Origin: Pleomorphovibrio marinus
Lineage (GTDB): Bacteria > Bacteroidota > Bacteroidia > Cytophagales > Cyclobacteriaceae
DNA length: 64,000 nucleotides
Assembly (NCBI RefSeq): GCF_003347495.1
Contig: NZ_QCXY01000012.1
Coordinates: forward strand, 1-64,000
Direction of reading: 5' to 3'
Within the stretch, counting starts at the first letter, position 1, and every line of letters begins with the position of its first letter. Positions 27,594-38,000 of this stretch are shown here, piece by piece. Made by a program: the position numbers and the translations under genes. The notes below the pieces were generated by a model that searched no databases, was not told the DNA's origin, and saw nothing but the letters and a program-made list of their open reading frames with translations.

Positions 27594-28268
27594 CTATATT
27601 GCGATATACTTGTCAATTTTACCATCCAGCATTTCAATCAACCGAGTCCCGAATTCTGCATTTTCCCTTGCATGGGTGGCTTGAATAATGGTGGTACCCT
27701 CCTTGTTCAATTCCCTGAACACCTCCATGATTTCCTTGGCCTGTGTGGAATGCAAATTGCCCGTGGGCTCATCCGCCAGCAATACCCTGGGTTTGCCGGC
27801 AATGGCCCTGGCTATTCCCACCAATTGCTGCTGCCCACCAGACAGCTGTTCTGGAAATAGATCCTTTTTAGCAACCATGTTAAATCTGTCCAGCAAGTCG
27901 GCAATGATGCTTTTTCTTTCGGATCCTGACACATTCCTGTAAAGCAAGGGGGTTTCAATGTTTTCGTAAACTGTAAGTTCATCGATCAGATGATACGCCT
28001 GAAAAATATAGCCAAATTCGGACTTATGAAGTGCTGACCTATGCCTGTCTTTCATGCTATGGATGGGTTTTTCATCGAAAAAATAATGCCCCTCATATTC
28101 CTCATCCAACAGGCCTATGATATTGAGCAAGGTGGACTTACCTACTCCCGATGGCCCCATCAAGGTCACAAATTCTCCCTGTTCAATGCTAAGGTCAATT
28201 CCCTTTAGAATAAAAACCCGTTGAAAGCGGGATTCTATGTACTTGTCTATTTGTGCTAGTCGTATCAT
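27594..28268 (-). CDS. MacB/LolD-type ABC transporter ATPase
   Basis: A 224-residue ATPase with Walker A GPSGVGKST, Q-loop [20 protein letters not shown], signature LSGGQQQLVGIARAI and Walker [14 protein letters not shown]. It has the H-loop in IIQATHARENAEFG. The ATPase powers FtsX-type permeases that push substrates or lipoproteins through the periplasm (MacB mechanism). It heads a two-gene unit with the TolC-like gene. The permease gene upstream (28623-31031) has its own promoter, so the two parts of the exporter are controlled by separate copies of the same regulatory site. Confidence 0.92.
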   Translation of the reverse strand: MIRLAQIDKYIESRFQRVFILKGIDLSIEQGEFVTLMGPSGVGKSTLLNIIGLLDEEYEGHYFFDEKPIHSMKDRHRSALHKSEFGYIFQAYHLIDELTVYENIETPLLYRNVSGSERKSIIADLLDRFNMVAKKDLFPEQLSGGQQQLVGIARAIAGKPRVLLADEPTGNLHSTQAKEIMEVFRELNKEGTTIIQATHARENAEFGTRLIEMLDGKIDKYIAI

Positions 28269-28361
28269 TTTAAAAATTTATTTGTTCATTTTCTGGTGGT
28301 GAATTTCGCGAGAATTTCTTCTTATTTGCCGAATTTTACCCTCCAATTCTTCTTCGCTTTA

Positions 28362-28377
28362 TTCCATTCCTATGCCA
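28362..28377 (-). promoter_or_regulatory. Sigma-54 promoter 1 (TGGCATAGGAATGGAA)
   Basis: The - strand TGGCAT-N5-TGGAA has GG and the downstream G 12 bases apart, as in -24/-12 promoters. It lies about 94 bases before the ATPase start and 60 bases from operator 1. Confidence 0.75.
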
Positions 28378-28436
28378 CAATAAATCCCTAACAAAACCCT
28401 AAATTGGGTGTTTTGGGTCGTTTTAGGTATATTTTG

Positions 28437-28467
28437 TTCGAACACCTTTGTCCGCATGCGGACGAAA
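28437..28467. promoter_or_regulatory. Operator 1 (upstream activating site)
   Basis: Contains the best palindrome of the set, TTTGTCCGCATGCGGACGAA (GTCCG-N4-CGGAC), with an outer half-site CGAACA on the left. Likely bound by the sigma-54 response regulator encoded at 51551. Confidence 0.75.
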
Positions 28468-28622
28468 TCCAACCAATTACCCTAGTAGGTCAGCCAGACT
28501 AGCTAATATGCAGACCGGGCATAAAACCACTTATGAAAGTGAGTTTTTAGCCTCCACTAGAAAATCGCATCAGTAAAAGAGCGGATAAACGACGGTATCA
28601 AACCGAACGGGAATTTGCCTTC

Positions 28623-31031
28623 CTATTCATCTTTTAAGATGTCTGCAGGATTGGTGCGAGCCACCCCTAAGGAATGGAAGCCCACCACCAGAAGGGCCAA
28701 AAACAATACCCCTGAACTGACCGCTGCAAACAACAAATAAGGCATGTCAATTCTATAGGCATACTCCTGCAGCCACAGGCTGCTAAGGTAATAGGCGGGG
28801 TATGCTGCAAAAGCAAATGATATCGCCACCAGCCATATGTATTGTTTTGAAACCAAGGTAATAAGTTGGACAACACCGGCACCTAGGATTTTCCTTATGC
28901 TTATTTCTTTGGTTCTTTGGGCAATGGTGAAAGAGGAAAGCCCAAACAATCCCAGTACAGAAATCAGGATAGCCATTGAAGAGACGAAGCCAAGCACACC
29001 TTGGATTTTTTTGTCTTCTTCATAAAACCGCTCCAATTGCTCGTCCATAAAGCTGAAATTTGTATTCTCAAAAGGATACATCTCCTTCATCATGGACTCC
29101 AGTCTGTTTTTAGCATAAGTGAGGTTTTGTTGACTGGATACCTTTGCGATTAAGAGGTAATAGTAATCTGGCCTATAGATCAAAATCATGGGCATGATTT
29201 CCTCTCTAAGACTTCTGGCATTGAAGTTTTCTACAACCCCTATGATGGTCTTTTGGTCACCCCCTGTCCTTACCATGAGCCCCAGCGCTTCAATGGGATC
29301 AGGATTGCCGATCTCTCTGAGGAAATTACGGTTTACTAGTATTTCATCCCTCGCATTTCTAGCTTTACGCCCTGCCAATAAGGGTATGTCATGAACAACA
29401 ACAAAGGCCGAGTCCACATTCATCACCTGTACGTTCAGTTGCTTTTCTGCTGAATCGACCATGGCATAGGCATCCGATGTCCAAACACTATTGGAAGAAG
29501 CCAGGTTTCCACTCAAGCTCACACTTTCGACAAAGCTTTCATTCCGGATCCTTTCGGCCAATTGATCCCGTAGTGCACCATCTCCCAAAAAGGGAAGACT
29601 AGTGTACACTACCGCATCTTTTTCAAAACCAAGTGGCTGAGAGCTGATGTACTTTAGCTGGGTGCTGACTACGGTGACCAAAATGATAAAGGCAATGGAA
29701 ACCGTGAACTGTAAAACGGCCAGGTTTTTTCTCAAAAACACCCCTATTGAAAACCCTTTTGGATGGTGCAGCTCTCCTTTGAGGGCCCGTTGTGGCTGGT
29801 AATTGGCCAAAACAAAGGCAGGATACAAGCCCGACACCAAGGTGAGCAAAATGGCATTTGCCCCAAAGAAAATCAAACTCAATTGGCTATAGGAGGATGG
29901 GTCAAAATTGGCTGGGAAATAATCCGAAAAGTAGATTTGGATCAAATTCGCCACGAAAACAGAAACTATCGAAGCAATAACCACAAAAGCAAACGTCTCA
30001 CTCAGGAATTGGAAGATCAGCTGCCCCTTGTCAGATCCTAAGGTTTTACGGATTCCCACTTCCTTGGCCCGGTTGATGGCCAATGCGGTTTCTAGGTTGA
30101 TAAAGTTGAGGCAAGCAAGTAAGAGGATAATAATGCCTATGTAAATAAGCCCATTTAATAAAGTTTTGGATATGGCAGAGTCGTCATAATTTTCACTGAA
30201 ATGCAACTCGGACAAGGGTTCCCCGATAAATTTAGTATGGCTATCTTCTTCACTCAGATTTATCTTTGCGATTTCTGCTAGCCCCTCATCAAGTGCTGAT
30301 TTATTTACCCCCTCCCCTACTTTCACGAAAAGCTGACTGGCTGTATTGAGGTTTGTCCAACTGTGCAAGCCATACCATTCTTTTTTCTCAATTTTGTCAA
30401 TGGTACTGAATGAAATAAAATCCGTAAATATCAAATCCGTATTTTCGGTATAATCCGCCACCACCCCTTTGACCTGAGCATAAATGGAATCTGCATCTAT
30501 CCACAGCACTTCCTTTCCCAACACTTCCCCTGCCGGCATGCCTGGGAAATACTTGTTCAAGCTGGATTCAGTAATGACAGCCGAATTTGGCTCCTCCAAA
30601 GCGGACAGGGGATTTCCGGCAAGCCATTCCCTTTGAAAAATTTCAAAAAAACCCTGACTGGCAAAAGCCGTATGGTTATTTCTACCTAACACTCTGTTTT
30701 CTTCAGGAAGAATCACCATGGTCTCATTAAGGGTATACAGTCTGCCTTTTGCCTCTACCAAAACCAGTTCTTCGTCAAGGATCTCACCCAAGGGGCCATT
30801 CGTCGCCGAGGTCTGAAAGGGATACCCAGGTTCCCATTCTGCCTTGGTAGTGATCCTGAATATCCTTTCGGCGTCGGAATGGAATTGATCAAAGCTGTGG
30901 GCAAACCAGACCAAGTTAAAAATCAACTGGCAGATGGCAATACCCAAGGACAATCCCAAGACATGCACCAAAGTCCGGAGTTTGTTTCGCTTGATGTTCC
31001 TAAGGGCAATGATCAGGTAGTTTTTTATCAT
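28623..31031 (-). CDS. FtsX/MacB-like ABC permease (paralogue 1)
   Basis: About 802 residues. It starts MIKNYLIIALRNIKRNK with the first membrane helix near residues 20-42, then has a periplasmic MacB-type domain. The first FtsX core (YIGIIILLLACLNFINLETA, RAKEVGIRKTLGS) comes at about 285-420, a second periplasmic domain follows, and a second FtsX core (LGLFGLSSFTIAQRTKEISI, RKILGAG) comes at about 690-795. It ends NPADILKDE. It works with an ATPase such as 27594-28268. A longer frame to 31121 has 30 extra residues that are not family-like, so I start at 31031. Promoter 2 and operator 2 lie upstream. Confidence 0.9.
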   Translation of the reverse strand: MIKNYLIIALRNIKRNKLRTLVHVLGLSLGIAICQLIFNLVWFAHSFDQFHSDAERIFRITTKAEWEPGYPFQTSATNGPLGEILDEELVLVEAKGRLYTLNETMVILPEENRVLGRNNHTAFASQGFFEIFQREWLAGNPLSALEEPNSAVITESSLNKYFPGMPAGEVLGKEVLWIDADSIYAQVKGVVADYTENTDLIFTDFISFSTIDKIEKKEWYGLHSWTNLNTASQLFVKVGEGVNKSALDEGLAEIAKINLSEEDSHTKFIGEPLSELHFSENYDDSAISKTLLNGLIYIGIIILLLACLNFINLETALAINRAKEVGIRKTLGSDKGQLIFQFLSETFAFVVIASIVSVFVANLIQIYFSDYFPANFDPSSYSQLSLIFFGANAILLTLVSGLYPAFVLANYQPQRALKGELHHPKGFSIGVFLRKNLAVLQFTVSIAFIILVTVVSTQLKYISSQPLGFEKDAVVYTSLPFLGDGALRDQLAERIRNESFVESVSLSGNLASSNSVWTSDAYAMVDSAEKQLNVQVMNVDSAFVVVHDIPLLAGRKARNARDEILVNRNFLREIGNPDPIEALGLMVRTGGDQKTIIGVVENFNARSLREEIMPMILIYRPDYYYLLIAKVSSQQNLTYAKNRLESMMKEMYPFENTNFSFMDEQLERFYEEDKKIQGVLGFVSSMAILISVLGLFGLSSFTIAQRTKEISIRKILGAGVVQLITLVSKQYIWLVAISFAFAAYPAYYLSSLWLQEYAYRIDMPYLLFAAVSSGVLFLALLVVGFHSLGVARTNPADILKDE

Positions 31032-31100
31032 TGGTATGTTTTTTTGGAGTAGAATTTTCAAGATTATTATAATCTGATAGAATTCTCCTTTCTTCTGAAA

Positions 31101-31116
31101 GCCAAGCAACGTGCCA
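31101..31116 (-). promoter_or_regulatory. Sigma-54 promoter 2 (TGGCACGTTGCTTGGC)
   Basis: TGGCAC is a perfect -24 box and TTGG is a near -12 box at the right spacing. It lies 70 bases before the permease start and 57 bases from operator 2. Confidence 0.78.
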
Positions 31117-31172
31117 AGCAAAAAGCAACTTTACGCAGCATACAGGGTTGTTTCCTACCCTTAACACCTAAA

Positions 31173-31203
31173 TTTCGGACAATTTTGTTCGCAAATGGGC
31201 AAT
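31173..31203. promoter_or_regulatory. Operator 2
   Basis: CGGACA-ATTTT-GTTCG-CAAA-TGGGCAA: three half-sites in the same order as the other copies. Confidence 0.72.
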
Positions 31204-31335
31204 TACTCTCGCTGCTGTACACTTGAAATACCCTGCCTCCAAACACAAGAATGTTAACAACCCCTCCCATTAGTACATTTTCAATCAAATGTAGTAGGTA
31301 GCTGGAGTAAAAAATAAATGTGATAAACGGGTCGT

Positions 31336-31686
31336 TTATAAACCCGGTTTTGGCAAATATCTTTCCGCCAGCTTCTTTGGTGCGACCTTGCAATAGGCAG
31401 CCTTCAAGGCATCTTCTATTATTTCGTTATCCAACTTGTCAAGTTCTATAAAAGTCCAACCTTTTTTGCCCCATTTGTTAGGAACTGGATAGATAACAGC
31501 TTTGTCTATAAGGGAAAAAAGGTCTTGATCAACCTCAGAGAATGCCAAACAAGCCCTGTTATTACCTGCATCATAAGAAGCGAATATTTTCTTTTTCACC
31601 CTAAAGGAAGTTTTTTCAAAGTGGGGCTCCTCTGTGGTTTCCGGTAAGGATAGGGCAATTTGTCTAAGGAATTCAACCTGTTGCAT
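31336..31686 (-). CDS. MmcQ/YjbR family protein
   Basis: About 116 residues of the YjbR fold. It starts MQQVEFLRQIALSLPETTEE, then has EKTSFRVKKKIFASYDAG and LFSLIDKAVIYPVPNKWGKK. GWTFIELDKLDNEIIEDALK and APKKLAERYL follow near the end, all typical of the family. These proteins have a CyaY-like shape and are called DNA-binding, but no clear role is known. The start at 31686 matches the family. The frame to 31767 adds residues without similarity. Confidence 0.85.
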   Translation of the reverse strand: MQQVEFLRQIALSLPETTEEPHFEKTSFRVKKKIFASYDAGNNRACLAFSEVDQDLFSLIDKAVIYPVPNKWGKKGWTFIELDKLDNEIIEDALKAAYCKVAPKKLAERYLPKPGL

Positions 31687-31900
31687 TGGTTTATGGTTTG
31701 CTTTGGATTGGCTTATACGGAAAGTGTGGCAACTCCCTGTGGAAATACCCGTTCCTTTAACCTTCAAGCCTTGTCATACATCTTACCTTATCCCCCTCAT
31801 TGTTGTACCATTCCACACTATACTCCTGAGGGTCGAGGTGGGGTTGTTAGAGGAGCCCTACAAAAGCTTGGGAATGTTAAACTCGCTTAAACCAGTTATT

Positions 31901-32581
31901 TTATTTATGTAATACTTCTTTAAGCCTATCCACTGTTTTTTTTCCGAACCCCGGCACCTGAAGAAATTCCTCTTCCTTGGCTGTAAACACAGCATGAAGA
32001 TTACCAAATTTCATCAGCAGTTTTTCGGCTTTATCAGCCCCTATTCCAGGAAACCCTTCCAGGATATGGACCTTTTGGGAAAGCATGGGGTCCTTCTTCT
32101 TTTTAAAGAAAGCAGGCCTTGGAAAAAAGCGTTGGTCATCCAGTCCCTCCTTGGTAAGCTGTTTGTAGCTTTGCAGCATTACCTGCACGGTTTCTTTGGT
32201 GTTTTTGGTTTTGAGGACCGGAATCCTGAAAGCGATGGAAATAGAGATCAAAATCCCCTGAATGGCCTGCAAGGAAAAATCCGTTTCCCTGAAAAGCCTG
32301 TTTCTTCCCTCCAAAATGAGGTAGGAAGGTATTTGGCAACTTGCCAGTTCCTTTACCTGTTTGAACAGTCTTCCGTCTTTTATGGAGCGACAAAAGTCTG
32401 GTATGGTCTTTCTTTCTACCAAAACTTCCTCGTCAAAAAGATAGTCCCCTGCCAACATACGCTTGCGGCAGATAATCATATTTCCCATCTTCCGGAATTC
32501 TTCTTCCAATGTGGCAGGTTCCCTGTCATCGATGGTGACCTGAAGGGGGAGATAGTAGGAAGTCTTCAGTAAATTGGGCAT
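31901..32581 (-). CDS. XPF/ERCC4-type nuclease with helix-hairpin-helix tail
   Basis: A 226-residue protein. The ERCC4 nuclease core is LQVTIDDREPATLEEEF, then RMLAGDYLFDEEVLVERKTI followed by PDFCRSIKDGRLFKQ, giving the GDx(n)ERKx3D catalytic motif with Mg-binding Asp, Glu and Arg. The C-terminal 60 residues hold two helix-hairpin-helix motifs (ILEGFPGIGADKAEKLLMKF and FLQVPGFGKKTVDRLKEVL) for DNA binding. This is the layout of archaeal XPF and eukaryotic Mus81 subunits, rare in bacteria but known in some. It should cut branched or flap DNA. It stands alone here, with no helicase partner nearby. Confidence 0.88.
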   Translation of the reverse strand: MPNLLKTSYYLPLQVTIDDREPATLEEEFRKMGNMIICRKRMLAGDYLFDEEVLVERKTIPDFCRSIKDGRLFKQVKELASCQIPSYLILEGRNRLFRETDFSLQAIQGILISISIAFRIPVLKTKNTKETVQVMLQSYKQLTKEGLDDQRFFPRPAFFKKKKDPMLSQKVHILEGFPGIGADKAEKLLMKFGNLHAVFTAKEEEFLQVPGFGKKTVDRLKEVLHK

Positions 32582-32649
32582 AGAAAAATCATGAAATAAT
32601 CCCCTAATTTACAAAAAATGGAAAAATAGTCATTCAAATTGTCTTCTAC

Positions 32650-34176
32650 TTATTTTACCTCCAGTTCCACGTTCTTATATCCCACAAAACTGATGACAAG
32701 GCGCTGAAACCTGTCTGTTTCTATTATAAAATGGCCATTTACATCAGTCACCGTACCTGTATTCGTCTCCATCACTACAATATTGGCTCCTGGAAGCACA
32801 TTTCCTTCTTGGTTAAGGACGTACCCTTCCCATCTGCCGTTGGTATAGCTGGCCTCTACTTTTAGCTCTGCGCTTCTAGGATCGGCCTCCTCCACTGAAA
32901 TATTTCCCTTGGGAAGTTTGTCGTAATCCCGACTGGCAGGATTCAGACTAAAGATAATTGGCAATACCATTCGTACCCTTATAGGCTTGTCCCTTTGCTT
33001 GCCAGGGAGGAAAGCAGGGGAATTTTTTACCACCCTTACGGCTTCTTCCTCACAACCGCTTCCTATTCCGCTTTTGGCAGACACGTTGGATAAGGATCCG
33101 TCTTCCTCTACCACAAACTGGATATGAACTTGTCCCTCAATCCCCTTCTGGCGGGCTTCCTTGGGATACTTTAATTCTCCTTCCACATAACTATAAAATG
33201 CGGCCATTCCCCCTTTAAACTCAGGTTGCTGCTCTACCTGGGTAAAATGCTCTCCTTGCAAAGGACCTGGCGTAAAGGAAGAAATAAAGCTAGGAACTGA
33301 CTGTTGCGCATTGATTTTAAAACCAAAACCAAGGATGATCAACGTGGTAAAAAGACCGAAACTGAAGATAGAAAGTCGCATAGATGATTTTTTTAAAGGT
33401 TTATTCATCATTACCAACCTGCGTTTTAAAGAGGAAGGAGAAAAGGAGCTTGTCCAAATTGACAAATCATTGCTAATGGTAAGCTTAAGCAGTAGTTTTT
33501 TATATTTTGAGGGATGGGTAAAATGTTGCATTTCTTGGTCTGCCAGGTATTCATGATTTAGTACCATAGCTTTCTTTACCAGAAAAACCACGGGATTGAA
33601 CCAGCAAATCACCGATAGGAATTCCAAAACGGCCAAGTCAATATGGTGCTTTTGGGTAATGTGGACAAGTTCATGTTTAAGTATGATTTCTGTATTTTCA
33701 TTACCTTCTGTATAGTCTGAAGGGTGCATAAAAATGTATTTTCCAAAACTGAATGGGGAACGGACGTTTTCAGAGAGAATCAAAAATGCCCCCTGTATCT
33801 CCCGAACAGGAGGTGCTTTGGTCCAGTTTATCAGTTTATAAAGTGCATTGAGTTTTTTGTAGAGCAGGAAGATAAATACAGGAAAGTAAACCAAAAAGAA
33901 CCCATTTAGCAACCAATTAGGCTGTGAGGATGCAACTTGGGTAGTTACTAGGGAAGATTGGCTTTGGGCAAGCGCTGGTAAAAAGTCAATAGGACTTATA
34001 CTCTCCTGGGGTAAATACACAGGAAAACTTAGGAAGGGAATGATCATCGCAGCAGGAACCAACCCCAAAAGCACCCAGCGATTTAACCTGAAGGTTTTTT
34101 CTCTTGCCAGAAAAAGGGCAAAGAGCAGCATTAGGATAGCTGATAAGCCAATAAATTGTAACAGGATCAACATCAT
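32650..34176 (-). CDS. BlaR1/MecR1-type M56 sensor peptidase fused to TonB and CarboxypepD_reg domains
   Basis: A 508-residue protein. It starts with membrane helices (residues about 5-25, 33-52 and 88-108). The zinc peptidase motif HELVHITQKHH lies near residue 168, followed by CWFNPVVFLVKKAMVLNHEY with the third ligand. Another membrane helix sits near 275-295. A TonB C-terminal domain follows (PEFKGGMAAFYSYVEGELKY through QVHIQFVVEEDGSLSNVSAK), and the protein ends in a carboxypeptidase-regulatory-like domain (GYVLNQEGNVLPGANIVVME). It cleaves or inactivates the BlaI-like repressor whose gene overlaps its start by 4 bases. The fused TonB part is common in Bacteroidota. Confidence 0.88.
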   Translation of the reverse strand: MMLILLQFIGLSAILMLLFALFLAREKTFRLNRWVLLGLVPAAMIIPFLSFPVYLPQESISPIDFLPALAQSQSSLVTTQVASSQPNWLLNGFFLVYFPVFIFLLYKKLNALYKLINWTKAPPVREIQGAFLILSENVRSPFSFGKYIFMHPSDYTEGNENTEIILKHELVHITQKHHIDLAVLEFLSVICWFNPVVFLVKKAMVLNHEYLADQEMQHFTHPSKYKKLLLKLTISNDLSIWTSSFSPSSLKRRLVMMNKPLKKSSMRLSIFSFGLFTTLIILGFGFKINAQQSVPSFISSFTPGPLQGEHFTQVEQQPEFKGGMAAFYSYVEGELKYPKEARQKGIEGQVHIQFVVEEDGSLSNVSAKSGIGSGCEEEAVRVVKNSPAFLPGKQRDKPIRVRMVLPIIFSLNPASRDYDKLPKGNISVEEADPRSAELKVEASYTNGRWEGYVLNQEGNVLPGANIVVMETNTGTVTDVNGHFIIETDRFQRLVISFVGYKNVELEVK

Positions 34177-34544
34177 TTTTTTCTGCGTTCAATTTCAGTT
34201 TCAACCAAGTTTTTTAATTCTTCCAATTCCTTGGTGGTCAGATCTGCTTTTTTGGTGAAAAAGGAAGCAAACAGAAGTGGGCTGTCGGAGAAGAAATCCT
34301 TAATAATAGTTTTCACCTGTCCAGAGAAATAGTCTGGCTTATCTACCAGCGCATGGTACTGCCTGGAGTTCCCAAACAGTTTATACCCCACATACCCTTT
34401 TAGCTGCATACGCTTAAGCAATGTGGCCACCGTACTGGGGGCAGGCTTAGGTGCTGGATGGACTTCCATTAATTCTTTCATAAACAGAGGCTGGTAAGAC
34501 CAGATCAATTCCATCAATTTTTCTTCGGACTTAGACAACTTCAT
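34173..34544 (-). CDS. BlaI/MecI-type transcriptional repressor
   Basis: A 123-residue winged-helix repressor. It has LSKSEEKLMELIWSYQPLF and STVATLLKRMQLKGYVGYKL as the recognition helix and wing, with the dimerising C-terminus LFASFFTKKADLTTKELEEL. It sits first in a two-gene operon with the BlaR1-like sensor. Its own start codon lies at the edge of the first of two TTCTA/TAGAA dyads (34544-34579), which fits autorepression. Confidence 0.92.
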   Translation of the reverse strand: MKLSKSEEKLMELIWSYQPLFMKELMEVHPAPKPAPSTVATLLKRMQLKGYVGYKLFGNSRQYHALVDKPDYFSGQVKTIIKDFFSDSPLLFASFFTKKADLTTKELEELKNLVETEIERRKK

Positions 34545-34579
34545 TCTACAAATAGAAATTTACTTCTACAAATATAGAA
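34544..34579. promoter_or_regulatory. Tandem BlaI-type operators
   Basis: Two dyads, TTCTACAAATAGAA (34544-34557) and TTCTACAAATATAGAA (34564-34579), with TACA half-sites as in BlaI/MecI operators. The first starts at the A of the repressor's start codon. Confidence 0.7.
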
Positions 34580-35010
34580 TATATTTTTGACAATCAAAAA
34601 ATCATCCTTTTTGATTGGCAAAATTTATTGGCAAAAAAGCACCTAACAAAAAAAGGTTTTGGGCTTTTGAACGTAGAACAAGAAAAATAGTAAGAGTGGA
34701 CAACTACTTGGGGATTCGGTAACTTCAACACACAAAATCATAACTATTCTCCACCAGTACAATTATTTTTTGGAAAATGAATAGAAGCTTCTTAAAACCG
34801 AAGTTTTATAAAGCATAAAAAAGGATAGATTTGGTTTAATTTTGTGTATATTGCATTATTAGCAACCTGATTCAGACAAAAGGTTTCTGGAACTAAAAAC
34901 TTTGATTGGGGCACCTTCGAAGCTAGGCTATGCAAGTAGCCAACCAAGCTTTTTTTACTTGCACTTCCGAGGAATATAATGCAACATTTAATGCTTCTAA
35001 ACCCAATAGA
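34580..35010. other. Intergenic region, divergent promoters
   Basis: About 430 AT-rich bases between the BlaI operators and the chemotaxis-type fusion gene. No gene seen. The 5' extension of the fusion frame (34930-35010) is not family-like. Confidence 0.5.
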
Positions 35011-38000
35011 ATGAAACGAAACAGCAAAGACTTTACAAAAAACCTGTTTATAATAGCCATAGGAGCCTCCGCAGGGGGCATGGAGGCCATCCATTTGCTT
35101 TTTGACCATACCTTAGAGGACGGGGTTGCATACGTCATCATCCAGCACCTTTCCCCAGATCACAAAAGCTTTATGGCAGAGCTCCTTGCCAAACACAGCA
35201 AGCTGCAAATATCCATTGCCGAAAATGAAATGCAGGTAGAGCCGAACCGTGTTTATCTGATGCCTCAGGGGAAGAACATGTCGATTAAAAATGGAAGGCT
35301 GCTATTAACCGATAGCAAGCCATTGCAGCCAAACACCTCTATAGACATATTTTTGGATGCTTTGGCAGAAGACCAGGGGGAGAAATGCATTGCGGTTATT
35401 CTTTCTGGCACAGGGACGGACGGTACCAAAGGAATTGCCTCCGTAAAAAGAAACGGGGGATATGTAATCGTACAAGATCCAGAAAGTGCTAAGTTTGATG
35501 GAATGCCAAACAGTGCCATCGGATCAGGCAATGTGGACGTAATCGGATCTCCTGAATCAATTCCCAAAGAAATCATTACCCACTTAAGACGGGATAAATT
35601 GGAGAGTAATTTTACTCAACAAATATCCCAAAGAGACGAGACCACGTTACTCAAAATACTCAACCTGATACAAAAACACACACCGCTAGATTTTTCGGAT
35701 TATAAACGTCCCACCATTATAAGAAGGGTGGTTTTAAGAATGACCAAAACCAAGACCTCATCACTGGAGGATTATGCTGATTTTTTAAAGGCCAATCCTT
35801 CTGAAATTAACATCCTTGCCAAGGAATTTCTGATAAGTGTCACTGAGTTTTTTAGGGATAAAGAAGCTTTTAAAGTGATCAAAAAAGAAGTAATCCCGGA
35901 AATAATTGAAAACAAATTGCAGGTAGATACTTTGAAGGTTTGGGTGGTGGGATGCGCTACTGGGGAAGAGGCCTATTCTCTCGCCATTCTCATCATGGAG
36001 CATCTTACCGAGATCAAGAAAAACCTAGAGGTCAAGATCTTTGCAAGTGACATTGACAAAGCAGCTTTGCAACATGCCTCCAAAGGGGTATATTCTGAAA
36101 CTATTTCCAAGGACGTCTCAGAAGAGAGGCTCAATAAGTTTTTTACTAAGCAGAACGACAAATACAAGGTCAGGGACAACATCAGGAAAATGATCATTTT
36201 TGCCGACCACGATATTGTAAAACAGCCCCCTTATGGTAAAATAGATTTGATAAGCTGCCGCAACCTACTGATATATATAAACCCCCTATTACAGAAGAAA
36301 ATTCTTGCTTCCCTTCATTTCTGCCTTAACTTGGGTGGCTATTTATTGTTGGGGCCTAGCGAAAGCCTAGGTGAGCTGAGGAAATCTTTCAGTGAAGTGG
36401 ACAAGAAATGGAAAATATATAAAAGCACCGAAGTCGCCCGTAACTTGCGGCACACAACCTATAGCACTCCCGGCTTGGAAAATCAATTGTTCAATCCAAA
36501 CTTAAATGCTACTCCTCAAAAAAGCAGTATTAACAGCAACCTTACTGAGCTTACAAATCAGACATTACTTAGGGAATCTGGTTATGAGGCTGGAATTTGG
36601 GTAGACACCGATTTTGAAATCATACAAACCTGTGGTAACTATGAGAAATACCTCCTCCCAAAAATTTTTAATTTCAACTTACTCGAAATGTTGCCTGAGG
36701 AACTTTCCATAGCCACTTCAACCACTTTGCGAAAGGCATTTAAGCTCAAAAAAGAGGCTGCGATAAAGAAAGTAAGGTTCAAAAGAAATGAAGTTATACA
36801 CTCCGTTAATGTTTTTGTAAAGCCTTTCTTGTCCGAAAAACCTACTGTACAAACCGTTGCCCTAATACTTTTCAACGAAGAGAAAGTCAAAAAAAACGCT
36901 GAAAAAGATATTGAAGTTTTCGGAATGGATTCGCATACCACTCGTTACGTGGAAGATTTGAAAGAGGAACTCGCTGAAAACAAACAAAAACTGAAAGATT
37001 GCTATGATGCTCTCGATGTCTCTAATGACAATATTTCTTCCTACAATGAGGAGCTTATTTCCAGTAACGAAGAGATGCAAAGCACTAATGAAGAGCTTCA
37101 GTCGGTCAACGAAGAGTTGCAAACGGTAAACAATGAATACCAATTGAAAATAAAAGAATTGGCTGAATTGAATGATGATCTGGATAATTACTTCAAATCC
37201 ACAGTCAACGCCCAACTCTATGTGGACAAAGATTTAGTCCTCAGGAAATTCACCCCCTCAGCCATTAGGCAGGTCAACCTAAAGGAAACTGATGTAGGAC
37301 GTCCCCTTAGTGATATTTCCACTAATATAAGGTTCTCAACCCTGATGGATGATGTAGCCAAAGTCATCTCCTCTTTCGACACCGTAAAAAAGGAGGTGCA
37401 AACTCTAGAAGGAAGGTGGTATCAAATGATGGCCCTCCCTTATACCAAACAACAGAATAATCAGAATGACGGGGCAATCATCACTTTTAACGATATTACT
37501 GAATTAAAAGAATCCCAAGACAAACTGTCCAAGATAAATGCAGACCATGATACTTTTATTTATTCTGTTTCTCATGATCTGAAAGGTCCTCTAGCCAATT
37601 TAAAATCCCTGACCTCCTTTTTGGAAGATTCCGTTGGGTTTCAAACCAATGAAGATAAAGAGACCCTAGAATTGATCGGTCAATCTATAACCAATCTCTC
37701 GGAGACCATTAAGGAACTTTCGGATATCACAAAGATTGAGAATGAGATTGGTGTGCTCGAAAATATCAATGTAAAGCAACTTATAAAAGAAGTGGAATCC
37801 TACATGAAGGACAGATTGCTAAAGACTGGGGCCAATGTTATTCTGGATTTGAAAGTGTCCGAAATTCCATTTTCCAAAAAAAATTTAAGGGCCATTCTTA
37901 CAAACCTTTTGAGTAATGCCATTAAGTATTCTTCCCCTGACCGTATACCTGAAATAACAATAAGTACGGAGAAATCGGCTGATTTTACTGTGTTATCTGT

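Noticed and set aside
31067-31393. A 108-residue frame upstream of permease 1
   Set aside because: It overlaps operator 2 and promoter 2 and the end of the YjbR gene and has no family features.
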